From contig JAMCWS010000094.1 of the NCBI GenBank assembly GCA_023480605.1, positions 1 through 15,059 on the forward strand: a stretch of DNA of 15,059 bases, given 5' to 3'. A model generated the notes under the pieces. It was not told the origin of the DNA, did no database searches, and worked only from the letters and a program-made list of their open reading frames with translations. Each line of letters opens with the position of its first letter. Position 1 is the stretch's first letter. The stretch is from a bacterium. Lineage in GTDB: Bacteria > Sumerlaeota > Sumerlaeia > MVZB01. This document shows, one piece after another, positions 1 through 7,254 of the stretch. A program made the position numbers and the translations under genes.

Positions 1-1
1 T

Positions 2-1459
2 CACTTGATCGCCCATTCGGGCATCGAGTTGGATGACCTGACGCCCGAGGGCAAGAAGGCGGCCGAAGATCGCCTGCACCGCTCGATCGAAGACCTGCCC
101 TATACGTTGCTGGTCCAGGAAGCGCGCGCCGGATCGGTCATCGCCCTGAATGTCGAGGTGGCGCGCGTCGTTTACGACGCCGAACAGTCGCGCATGCTCG
201 AAGATTTGCGCAAGGAAGTGGTTCTGCCCGGCTACCGCAAGGGCAAAGCTCCGCTCAAACTCCTCCAGATCCGCCTTGGCGAGGAGGCCAAACGCGATAC
301 GGTCCGCTCGATCGCGACCAATGCCCTGCGCCAGGAAAACGTCAAACAGTCCTTCAAATTCGTCACCCGGCCCCAGGTGATCGATTTCACGCTGCCCGAT
401 GACGGCGGCCCGTTACGGCTGGAAGCCGAACTGGAAATCGAACCGACGGTCGAGGTCAAGCATTACAAGGGGTTCACGGTCGAGGTCGAGTCGCGCCCGG
501 TGACCGATGAAATGGTCAACGCCCGCATCGAAAACCTGCGTCGCCAGAACGCCATTCTCGAAACGGCCGACGAGGGCGCCATGGTCAATCCCGGCGACAC
601 GATCGTCGCGACCATCGAGGTGACCAACGAGCAAGGCGAGCGGCTTGAACATCTCTGTCACGAAAAACAGACCATCCATGCCTTCGCCCGCGAATTGCCC
701 GGTCCCGTGGCCGACCAGATCATCGGCAGGAAGGCCGGCGAGCGGGTGGTGGCGACCGTCGAGAACAAGACCACCAACCGCCGCGGCGAGGAAGTCGTCC
801 ACAAAGACCTTTACACGGTTGCGATCGATGAGATCAAGATCCAGAAGCTGCCGGCCCTCGACGACGAATTCGCGAAGGACCTGGGCGAATACGAGACGCT
901 CGAGGCGTTGCGCGACGGCATCCGCAATGAAATGGTGAAGGAGCAGGAGGAACGCGAGCGCAGCCAGGCGCTGGACAGGATTTACGCGCAACTCATCAAA
1001 TCCAATCCGGTCGAAGCACCGCGCTCGATGCTGGCCCGCCAGCAGTATGACCTGATCATGGAAGACAGTTATCAACTCGCCCGGATGGGACTGAAACTGG
1101 AGAACGTCGTTCAGGACACGAGCGAGTATCTGCGCAGTCAGCAGGTCAGCGCCGGCGAGCAGGTCAAACTGCGACTGCTGCTCGACGCCATCGCCACGCA
1201 GGAAAAACTCGAAGTCACCGACGAGGACGTCGACAAGGAGATCGAGGCGGTCGCCGAACGCAGTGGGCGCAAGCCGCTGGCCGTCCGCGCCCGGCTCGAG
1301 GCCCAGAACCAACTCGATGCCTGCCGGCGGAACCTGGCGGCGCGCAAGCAGGGCGACTTCTTACTGGCCCAGAGCACCGTGGTGAAGGTGGCGCCCAAAC
1401 CTCCCGAGACCAAGGCCAGCGCACCCGAAGCGTCCGCCGAGCCGGAAAAGACCGAATAG
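2..1459 (+). CDS. tig: Trigger factor, ribosome-associated chaperone and prolyl isomerase (5' end probably outside window)
   Basis: Ribosome-bound chaperone that shelters nascent chains at the exit tunnel and catalyses prolyl cis-trans isomerisation. The ribosome-binding signature of the family (G-F-R-x-G-K-x-P) appears as PGYRKGKAP near residues 75-83, counting from the TTG at 5. A FKBP-like segment follows at about 190-280 (NPGDTIVATIEVT, then IIGRKAGERV), then a long helical chaperone arm at about 285-460. The tail is Ala/Pro/Glu-rich. The frame is open to the left edge. The TTG at 5 would give 484 residues with about 45 extra ones before the usual N-terminus, so the true start is uncertain and may lie upstream. 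The next gene is clpP, the common tig-clpP arrangement linking folding and proteolysis. Identification is firm; the start is not. Confidence 0.93.
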   Translation, partial: HLIAHSGIELDDLTPEGKKAAEDRLHRSIEDLPYTLLVQEARAGSVIALNVEVARVVYDAEQSRMLEDLRKEVVLPGYRKGKAPLKLLQIRLGEEAKRDTVRSIATNALRQENVKQSFKFVTRPQVIDFTLPDDGGPLRLEAELEIEPTVEVKHYKGFTVEVESRPVTDEMVNARIENLRRQNAILETADEGAMVNPGDTIVATIEVTNEQGERLEHLCHEKQTIHAFARELPGPVADQIIGRKAGERVVATVENKTTNRRGEEVVHKDLYTVAIDEIKIQKLPALDDEFAKDLGEYETLEALRDGIRNEMVKEQEERERSQALDRIYAQLIKSNPVEAPRSMLARQQYDLIMEDSYQLARMGLKLENVVQDTSEYLRSQQVSAGEQVKLRLLLDAIATQEKLEVTDEDVDKEIEAVAERSGRKPLAVRARLEAQNQLDACRRNLAARKQGDFLLAQSTVVKVAPKPPETKASAPEASAEPEKTE

Positions 1460-1599
1460 ACGCCGCCCTTCCGGCGGCCCAAGGCCGAGGAATCGCTGTT
1501 CAAGCGCCGCATAATCAGGTATCCTTGAACGAGCAAGCATGGCGGGGCCTGCCGCGGACGCGCCGCCGTCCCCCGTCAAGTCACCCAGGGAGCCAAACG

Positions 1600-2250
1600 A
1601 TGACCATTCGCGATAATTACTACGTCCCCTACGTGATCGAACAGAACGAACGCGGCGAGCGGTCGTATGATATTTACTCGCGCCTGTTGCGCGACCGGAT
1701 CGTTTTCCTCGGCACCGAGATCGACGACGCCGTGGCCAACGTCATCATCGCCCAGTTGCTTTTCCTGGAAAGCGAAGACCCCGACAAGGACATCAACCTT
1801 TATCTCAACAGTCCCGGCGGGGTCGTGTCGGCGGGCATGGCCATCTTCGACACGATGCGGTTCATCAAACCCGACGTAACGACCTATTGCGTCGGCCAGG
1901 CCGCGTCGATGGCGGCCGTGCTGCTGGCCGCCGGCGCCAAGGGGAAACGCTACGCCCTGCCCCACTCGCGCGTCCTCATGCACCAGCCGATGGGCGGATT
2001 CCGGGGCCAGGCATCCGACATCGACATCCACGCGCGCGAGATCCTGCGCATCAAGGACGAACTCAACCAGATCCTCTCGGAATGCACCGGCCAGCCCATC
2101 GAGCGCATCAAAACCGACACGGACCGCGACTTCTTCCTGCGCGCCGACGAAGCCCGCGAATACGGCGTGATCGACACGGTCATCACCAGCAAGGATGAGA
2201 TGACCAAAATCGCCGCCAAGGTTGGCAACAACAAGGACAAGGCGAAGTAA
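1600..2250 (+). CDS. clpP: ATP-dependent Clp protease proteolytic subunit ClpP
   Basis: Serine peptidase of family S14 that forms the barrel-shaped proteolytic chamber fed by ClpX or ClpA unfoldases in the cytoplasm. The 216-residue length is typical. The catalytic triad is visible: Ser103 in GQAASMA, His128 in RVLMHQP and Asp177 in DTDRDFF, each six residues beyond the E. coli mature positions 97, 122 and 171. The NSPGG oxyanion loop is at residues 70-74. I chose the ATG at 1600 because AGGGAG precedes it by about 9 nt and the protein then starts like typical ClpP; the frame is open further upstream but without family similarity. The 140-bp gap from tig holds no clear terminator. clpX, which commonly follows, is absent here: the next gene is a broken one on the other strand. 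Confidence 0.97.
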   Translation: MTIRDNYYVPYVIEQNERGERSYDIYSRLLRDRIVFLGTEIDDAVANVIIAQLLFLESEDPDKDINLYLNSPGGVVSAGMAIFDTMRFIKPDVTTYCVGQAASMAAVLLAAGAKGKRYALPHSRVLMHQPMGGFRGQASDIDIHAREILRIKDELNQILSECTGQPIERIKTDTDRDFFLRADEAREYGVIDTVITSKDEMTKIAAKVGNNKDKAK

Positions 2251-2321
2251 TCGCGCGCGCGCCGCGCGAAACGGACGGCCGTGAGGCCGGCGCGGTGACG
2301 GTCTTTGGGATGATGAAAGGA

Positions 2322-2448
2322 ATGGGACCGATGGGACTTATGAGATTTATAGAACATATGGTACCGGCGAAGCTGAGATTTTTACTAAAACGATTGTACC
2401 CCATAGGTCATATGGTACCATAGGTCCCATAGGTCCCATAGGTCCCAT
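2322..2448. repeat. Two facing arrays of a degenerate 9-bp repeat (consensus ATGGGACCT)
   Basis: In the 228-bp gap after clpP, 2322-2366 reads as five consecutive 9-mers on the plus strand: ATGGGACCG, ATGGGACTT, ATGAGATTT, ATAGAACAT, ATGGTACCG. After a 34-bp AT-rich spacer (2367-2400), 2413-2448 carries the same unit on the minus strand: three perfect ATGGGACCT copies (2422-2430, 2431-2439, 2440-2448), then ATGGTACCA. A further copy, slipped by one base, covers about 2403-2411. The 11-mer CATATGGTACC also occurs directly repeated at 2355 and 2409. The two arms can pair as a long imperfect hairpin. No reading frame here looks coding. The role is unknown; it could be a decayed or empty mobile cassette. 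Confidence 0.75.
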
Positions 2449-3222
2449 TTCCCCATATACATCACTTCTTCTCTTAAATCAGTGTTCATCATTATCCATC
2501 TCGGATCGGTCATCGGTCACCGCCGGCGCGCCGGGAACCAGGTCGGCCTTGATGCCCGTGAGGCGGACACCGGCCGCACCCGGGTCGACCGACGCGCGGA
2601 TCTCGACGGCGGCGGTCGTCTGCGGGCGCGGGTCGCGCACCCGCAGGGCTTCGATCGTGACCGAGGTGTCGTTGTCGAGCCGATGATCATGTTGTCGCGG
2701 ATCGCCACGTCCCGCGCCGCGCCGACGAAGATCGCCGCCCCCGGCGGATTGACGATCGTGTTGCCCTCGACGACCAGGCCGCGCAGGATCCGGTCGTTAG
2801 CCATATCGTAGGGATACTTGCGGCCCATCAACTGGATGGCGCCCCCGCGCGGCTGATTGTAGCCGCCCGACCGGCCCACGTTGCGGATCGTGTTGCCCCG
2901 GATGGTCACATGGCTCGGGCACGGACCCTCGGGCCAGCCGGGGTCGTTGCCGACGACGATGGCGCTGCCCCCCACCCCGTCGATCGTGTTGCCCTCGACG
3001 AGGGCGTTGCTGCCCTTCATCAGCACGCCGAAGCGCCGGTGATTGGTCATCGTGTTGTTGCGAACGACGGCACCGCCTCCCGACGCCGACAGGTTGAAGA
3101 CCGTGTCGGCCGACCGCGAGTCGGTCCCGGCGGTGATTCCTTCGACCGGACGTTCCAGCGTCACCGTTTGGGTGAAACCCCGGACTTCGGAGGCGACGGC
3201 CTTCATCTCGGCGACAATCTTC

Positions 3223-3337
3223 CCCTCGCGCGGATTGAGGATTTGCCCGGGGTCATCGCCTCCAGGGCGTAGCGCGCCTGGGTGCTCAGACGCCAGAGCC
3301 GACCGCCCAGGGGCCCTCGCGCGGATTGAGGATTTGC
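3223..3337. repeat. 24-bp direct repeats bounding a 91-bp insertion
   Basis: The 24-mer beginning CCCTCGCGCGGATTG occurs at 3223-3246 and at 3314-3337, 91 bp apart. Deleting one copy together with the block between them (91 bp, which is 1 modulo 3) joins the minus-strand frame QILNPREG directly to KIVAEMKAVASE and restores the downstream phase. This shows the exact extent of the insertion. Confidence 0.93.
3245..3314. repeat. 70-bp perfect direct repeat, inserted copy
   Basis: These 70 bases are identical to 3712-3781, offset 467 bp, in the same orientation. This copy sits between two copies of a 24-bp sequence (3223-3246 and 3314-3337), overlapping them by 2 bp and 1 bp. The native copy at 3712-3781 reads in frame as part of the beta-helix protein (PLGGRLWRLSTQ); this copy does not. 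Confidence 0.95.
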
Positions 3338-3711
3338 AGCAGGTCGCCGGGGCGGATTTCGTGGAAGCGCGAGACGACGATCCGCGTCGGCGACAGCACG
3401 CGGCTGACCACCTGCGCCACTGCGTAGACGTTGATCGCGTCGTCGGCGATCCCCTCGAAATAGCAATCTTCCATCAGCGGGCCGACGCGCGCCTGCTGGC
3501 AGTGCAGGCCGTCGGCGTCGGTGGTGATCAGGCGCGTCGAGCCGGGCTTGAAACGCACGGCCAAGCGGCGGACCGTGACGGCGTCGGACTGCGCGCAGAC
3601 GACCGCGCAGGTCGGCGATGCGTGAACGGTGACGTCCTCGACGCCGCACTCGCGCGACTGCCAGAAGCCGGCCATCGAGCCCCCGCCGCGGGCGAGATAA
3701 ACGAACCGGTC

Positions 3712-3781
3712 GCCCGGGGTCATCGCCTCCAGGGCGTAGCGCGCCTGGGTGCTCAGACGCCAGAGCCGACCGCCCAGGGGC
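3712..3781. repeat. 70-bp perfect direct repeat, native copy
   Basis: Source copy of the 70-bp block found again at 3245-3314. Here it lies in the correct reading frame of the beta-helix gene, which marks it as the original. Confidence 0.93.
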
Positions 3782-4474
3782 GCGTAGTCGTCGATGAGGA
3801 CGTTGTCGGGCGCGCCGGCCTTGAGGCGCCGTTCCCGGGGGTCGAAGATCATCCCCCAACGCATCTTCGGCTGGGGGATTTCCTTGAACCAGGGCTCGGT
3901 CAGCGAGGGGTAGCCTTCATCCAGTTCCAGGTCGAACGTGCCGGCCGCCGCGGAGACGGCCGCGATTCGGCCCTGGGTGAAGGGAACCGGATCGTGATCA
4001 TATATGAAAGACTTGAGCCAGACCCCCTCGCAGTTGCGAATGGAAAAACCCGCGATGCGCGGGTCGCCCATGATCAATTGGGTCCGGACGCCCGCGCCGC
4101 GTATGGTCAGCCCCCGAGCGTTCTGAATGGCGAAGGCGTTGCTCCGGTTCGCGCCGGTCGTGACGCGGTAGACGCCCTCGCCCAGTTCGACGACGGCTCC
4201 CGGCCCTGCCGCGACGGCGGCGTCGATCGCCTTGCGGATGGCCGGGCCGGCGTCGCCGCGGCCGTCGGCGGGCGCCCCAAAGTCGGCAATTCGGATAATT
4301 TTCGGGGCGTTACTATCGGGAGCCCCTTCGGCCACGACGCCCATGGCGGTCAGGATGAGGAAAAGAAGTAGGCCGGTCAGCGGCATCCGGAGCGACGTGC
4401 GGCGAAGCGAGTCGGTTTTTTTCATCATCAGTGATTTCTCCGATGGCGAAATAAATCGAATCAAGTGTGAGGCG

Positions 4475-4502
4475 ATGATAGCACGGCCAGCGCCAAGGGC
4501 AA
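4475..4502 (-). promoter_or_regulatory. Candidate sigma70-type promoter of the beta-helix gene
   Basis: On the minus strand, TTGCCC (4502-4497) and TATCAT (4480-4475) are separated by 16 bp, about 45 nt upstream of the ATG at 4428. The -10 box matches 5 of 6 consensus bases and the -35 box 4 of 6. It lies downstream of the terminator of the preceding LysM gene, where an independent promoter would be needed. Confidence 0.5.
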
Positions 4503-4561
4503 ACGGTTTGCCCGCCGGCCGGCCATCGCGCCGCCGGCGTGACCGGACGAAAACCAGAAGG

Positions 4562-4594
4562 TAAAAGAAAAGACCGCCCCGCAACGGGAGGCGG
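4562..4594 (-). terminator. Rho-independent terminator after the LysM gene
   Basis: Read on the minus strand, a GC hairpin (CCGC, two-base bulge, CCCG, loop TTG, CGGG, GCGG) at 4594-4574 is followed directly by a T-rich run (TCTTTTCTTTTAC). It starts about 50 nt after the LysM stop codon, so it separates that gene from the beta-helix gene beyond it. Confidence 0.75.
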
Positions 4595-4644
4595 CACAAG
4601 TGACATGATGGTTAATGGTCCGGCAGGCATACGATGGCCGGAAA

Positions 4645-5322
4645 TCACCTGGCGGGAACGTAAATCTGCTGGCCGGCGAGTAGAAGGGCGTCCTTGGGCA
4701 AGCGATTGGCCGCCATCAGGGCGTCGGGCTTGATGCTGTGCTTGGTGGCGATCGACTCGGCCGTTTCGCCGGGCTGGACCTGGTAGTAGCCACCACGCGG
4801 CGCCGAAGTCTCGCGGACGGCTGTCCGGGCGGATTCGCTTCGCGAACTGGAGTGAGCGACCACCCTGACGTTGCGCGATTTCTTCTCTGTCGCCGGCTTG
4901 GCCGCCGGTTCGCCGGCCGATGTTTTGGCGGGCGCGGCGACGGCGGGCGCGGCCGGCCGGGCGGCGCTCGACGCCGTCGTGACCGGCCTTTTGCCCGACT
5001 CGGAAAGTCGCTTCTCGAGGGCCACGATCATGCCGTTGGCCGTTTTGAGCGAATTCTCCAACGCGACGACGCGCGCCTCGAGAGCCGCGGCGGCATCGCC
5101 CCCGCCGCCGGGAGATTGCTTGATTTTCTGCACGTCCTTCGAGACGGTCTGCAATTCGAAATCCATCTGCGTCAGACGGCCGTTGGTGGCGTTGAGATCC
5201 TCGCTGACGCGATCGATCAACGCCATTTTCTCCTGAAATTTGGGATTCTGATCAACACTTTGGCCGCAGCCGAAACTCGCCAGGGCCAGGGCGGCAAGAC
5301 ACAGGCAGGCTAACCTTTTCAT
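4645..5322 (-). CDS. LysM-domain lipoprotein, probable cell-envelope protein
   Basis: The 225-residue product has a short signal peptide (MKRLACLCLAALALASFGC) with a lipobox-like SFGC around Cys19, so it is probably a lipid-anchored envelope protein. A helical segment at about 30-75 (VSEDLNATNGRL and onward) could form a coiled coil and is followed by a Gly spacer and a second helix. An Ala/Pro/Lys-rich linker comes next. A C-terminal LysM domain at about 178-225 (YYQVQPGETAESIATKHSIK to GQQIYVPA) would bind peptidoglycan N-acetylglucosamine chains. The ATG at 5322 has GAGGAGG about 9 nt upstream, a strong ribosome site; the longer open frame upstream is not needed. It ends in its own terminator. 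The domain is clear; the specific role (envelope tethering or a hydrolase accessory) is unknown. Confidence 0.88.
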   Translation of the reverse strand: MKRLACLCLAALALASFGCGQSVDQNPKFQEKMALIDRVSEDLNATNGRLTQMDFELQTVSKDVQKIKQSPGGGGDAAAALEARVVALENSLKTANGMIVALEKRLSESGKRPVTTASSAARPAAPAVAAPAKTSAGEPAAKPATEKKSRNVRVVAHSSSRSESARTAVRETSAPRGGYYQVQPGETAESIATKHSIKPDALMAANRLPKDALLLAGQQIYVPAR

Positions 5323-5604
5323 CAGCGGGAACCTCCTCAGTTCAACTGGAGCGATCACAGCAGCAACATGTCGCGGCGACAACGGCGCATCCACGGGCGA
5401 ATAGGACCGGCCGACTTCCCGTCGGCGAGCAACTGCGTCAAACGGGCACAGTGAGAAAACGGAACACGCGCACACCAGTCGGTCCGACCGCGGCCGGCAT
5501 TCGGTTAATTCACCAACCTGCGGCGAAACCAACGAAATGTCAACCTTTTTGCGGGGTCACAAAGCGCAAATAACGCAAGCGTGCTTCGATGCGGGAATTC
5601 GATA

Positions 5605-6240
5605 TCAATAAAAAGCGCCGCCGATCGGATCGACCTGGGAACGCATGAGGTTGCCGGTGCTCACCGTGCCATTGCTGGGATCATACTGGACCATCGGATT
5701 CCAACCGCGGTCGGGGCCGATGCAAAGGATGCGCCACTCGCCAATCCGTTCGAGCGGATGCTGGTCGACACCGTATTTCGGCTTGAGAATGGAATACTTT
5801 TCGGCCTTGCGGCTCAGTTCGGCGATATTTTCGTAGCTGAAGCGCCGCCAGATCCGGTCAGGGAAGTCGCCCGAACGGGCGATGTCGCCGCCGAAAGGGC
5901 AACGCAGGTCGGCCGACGAAACGTAGGCGATGGGGGTGCTGAGGGCGTCGGGCGTATACCACCACTTGAGGTCGCTGCCGGCCAGCGGGGTCACGCCGCC
6001 GGCAAAACCCGGCTCGAGCATGGTGGGATACTTGTTGGTGTCGGTCTTGTAGGCCTCGATGGCCGTGGCAATCGTGCGCAGGTCGGCGCGGGCGCGCGCG
6101 GCCTTGGCCCGCGTCTGAGCTTCGAGAAGGTTGGGGATCACGATGACCGCCAGGATGGCGATGATGGCCACGACGATGAGCAGTTCGATCAAGGTGAAGG
6201 CCCACGGCGAACCGGCGGCGGTACGCGTGCTGGGTGTCAT
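5605..6240 (-). CDS. Type II secretion / type IV pilin-like pseudopilin (prepilin N-terminal methylation motif)
   Basis: A 211-residue prepilin-like protein. The class III leader is visible: after a 14-residue leader comes FTLIELLIVVAIIAILAVIV, with Glu at mature position 5 (residue 19), the N-terminal assembly helix of pilins and type II secretion pseudopilins. The residue before the cleavage point is Ala14, where Gly is the rule. Downstream segments (ADLRTIATAIEAYKTDTNKYPTM, then IGEWRILCIGPDRGW) look like the GspG-like globular domains common in PVC-type bacteria, where many unlinked copies occur. The ATG at 6240 is chosen because the leader length then fits and a promoter overlaps the further-upstream ATG codons. 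No secretion genes flank it. The substrate or fibre it joins cannot be told from here. Confidence 0.87.
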   Translation of the reverse strand: MTPSTRTAAGSPWAFTLIELLIVVAIIAILAVIVIPNLLEAQTRAKAARARADLRTIATAIEAYKTDTNKYPTMLEPGFAGGVTPLAGSDLKWWYTPDALSTPIAYVSSADLRCPFGGDIARSGDFPDRIWRRFSYENIAELSRKAEKYSILKPKYGVDQHPLERIGEWRILCIGPDRGWNPMVQYDPSNGTVSTGNLMRSQVDPIGGAFY

Positions 6241-6876
6241 CGGTAGGCGCCTTTCCCCCCGGGCCGGGCGTCCGATAAATTTGCGCCGCATTCTCATGTT
6301 TTTCCGCTTGGCTGTCAAATTTTATATATGATAAATATATTGGGATTTATGGGTCAGGTTTTCGAAGATCTCGCCGACCAGGCCCTGTCAAACTGTTGAA
6401 GATGGGGATCGATCGGCACCGCCGTTGGGGTCGGACGATCACATGCGACCGAGCGGGCGCAACCCCCGAGCAGGGACCCGCGGGCCGCCATTCCCTTAAC
6501 AACCGCTTCCCGCACGCCGCAGGCGGCGGGAAGGAATCCGGGCCGGCAACTCGTAGCGCGGGTGCGTTTGATCTCCCGGCCTGATTGTGAAAAAATGTTC
6601 AATCTCCGCCCCTCGCGCCAATGCCGGCCGAGTGGACGCGAGGGGCCGGCGGGCCGGTATCATAAAAGCGGACGATCCTGTTGCAAACGCCCCGGCCCTA
6701 TGAAATAGTGGAGAATTGGCGTTGTCCGGCCGGGAGATCAATGGCGACCGCCCGAGTCGCCCGGCGGCCCCGCCGCCTCGGCCCCGGCTTTCGCCAACCG
6801 GTTGTAACACCTCCGGCGCCTCGTGAAATCCGGCGCACGGCGCCGCCAAGACCATTCCGCGGGATGGCAACCTATC
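6241..6876. other. Divergent intergenic region between pseudopilin and nuoA
   Basis: 636 bp without a convincing gene. It holds the pseudopilin promoter on the minus strand, an AT-rich tract near 6319-6355, and two perfect GC-rich stems on the nuo side. CTTCCCGC pairs with GCGGGAAG (6506-6513 with 6526-6533). CCCCTCGCG pairs with CGCGAGGGG (6609-6617 with 6637-6645; 19-nt loop). The nuo operon promoter should lie here, but I see no strong -10/-35 pair. TTGCAA near 6680 with AATAGT 17 bp downstream is the best, weak candidate. Open frames in this stretch show no recognisable protein. Confidence 0.6.
6290..6318 (-). promoter_or_regulatory. Candidate sigma70-type promoter of the pseudopilin gene
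   Basis: On the minus strand a perfect -35 box TTGACA (6318-6313) is 17 bp from GAGAAT (6295-6290, 4 of 6 matches to the -10 consensus). Transcription would start near 6283, leaving a leader of about 43 nt before the ATG at 6240. The AT-rich tract just upstream (6319-6350) could act as an UP-like element. Confidence 0.6.
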
Positions 6877-7254
6877 ATGAATTACCTGATCCCCTACCTC
6901 CCAATCGTCATGATCCTGGCGCTGGCGGGGGTATTCGGCGTCGGCACGCTGGTGGCCTCGCGCTTCGTCGGCCCGCGCCGCCCCAACCGCGCCAAGGCCC
7001 TGCCCTACGAGAGCGGCATGGAGCCGACCGGCCAGGCCAACGTCCGCATCCCGATCAAGTTCTACCTGGTGGCCTTGCTCTTCCTGGTCTTCGACATGGA
7101 GACGGTCCTGATCCTGGCCTGGGCGATCGCCTTTCGCGAGGCCGTCGTTCCCCATTTTCAACTTTACGCCTTCTTCGTCATGGTATTTTTCCTGCTCATC
7201 CTCGTGGTGGGTTTCTTGTATGAATGGCGCAAGGGAGCCCTTAAATGGAATTGA
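6877..7254 (+). CDS. nuoA: NADH-quinone oxidoreductase subunit A
   Basis: Small membrane subunit of complex I next to the quinone-binding region. The 125 residues carry three transmembrane helices at about 4-28, 62-85 and 95-115. The family signatures are present: YESGMEPTG at 44-52 in the loop after helix 1, and the acidic FDMET at 72-76 in helix 2, where Asp73 and Glu75 match the conserved membrane acids. I chose the ATG at 6877 because MNYLIPY begins helix 1 directly; an in-frame ATG at 6823 would add 18 unrelated residues. The ribosome site is weak. It is the first gene of the operon and overlaps nuoB by 10 bp. Confidence 0.97.
   Translation: MNYLIPYLPIVMILALAGVFGVGTLVASRFVGPRRPNRAKALPYESGMEPTGQANVRIPIKFYLVALLFLVFDMETVLILAWAIAFREAVVPHFQLYAFFVMVFFLLILVVGFLYEWRKGALKWN

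Larger units (their letters stand above)
2479..4428 (-). pseudogene. Broken secreted right-handed beta-helix protein, GH110-like (two frameshifts)
   Basis: Predicted exported carbohydrate-active protein. The ATG at 4428 has GGAG 9 nt upstream and starts a signal peptide (MMKKTDSLRR, then a hydrophobic stretch to about residue 38). A pectate-lyase-3-like opening follows (IADFGAPADGRGDAG), then beta-helix coils. The segment TTDADGLHCQQA with DCYFEGIADDAINV recalls the acidic active-site region of GH110 alpha-galactosidases; this is from memory, so the substrate is uncertain. The frame is lost twice. A 91-bp insertion at about 3247-3337 shifts it first. One missing base near 2676/2677 then diverts the 3' end; with a base restored the frame continues as DNDTSVTIEALRVRDPRP and ends at TGA 2481-2479. 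Correcting both gives 619 residues. Either the gene is decaying or the assembly is wrong here. Confidence 0.8.

Noticed and set aside
413..1312. Long minus-strand open frame inside trigger factor
   Set aside because: Antisense shadow of the tig codons; no ribosome site or family similarity.
1463..1477. CCGCC-CTTCC-GGCGG hairpin after tig as a terminator
   Set aside because: Only five base pairs and no following T-run; not convincing as a rho-independent terminator.
2420..2448. The 9-bp tandem units as a CRISPR array
   Set aside because: Units are contiguous with no spacers and far too short; no cas genes nearby.
3043..4371. Long plus-strand open frame (442 codons) opposite the beta-helix gene
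   Set aside because: It is antisense to a clearly coding frame with signal peptide and beta-helix motifs. High GC creates long spurious antisense frames, and the translation has no recognisable domain.
5515..5543. Perfect TTGACA on the minus strand (5543-5538) as a promoter for the LysM gene
   Set aside because: The hexamer at the right spacing is CAGGTT, which matches the -10 consensus poorly, and the distance to the start is over 190 nt.
5560..5582. CAAAGCGCAAATAACGCAAG resembling the CGCAAAG heptamer arrays
   Set aside because: Spacing and units are too degenerate and there is no facing partner; likely chance likeness.
6354..6602. Small minus-strand frame (82 codons) in the gap before nuoA
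   Set aside because: No ribosome site, a Cys/Arg-rich low-similarity product, and overlap with a perfect hairpin; not supported as a gene.
6681..7223. Plus-strand frame of 180 codons overlapping nuoA
   Set aside because: Out-of-frame shadow of nuoA, Arg/Pro-rich, with no domain.
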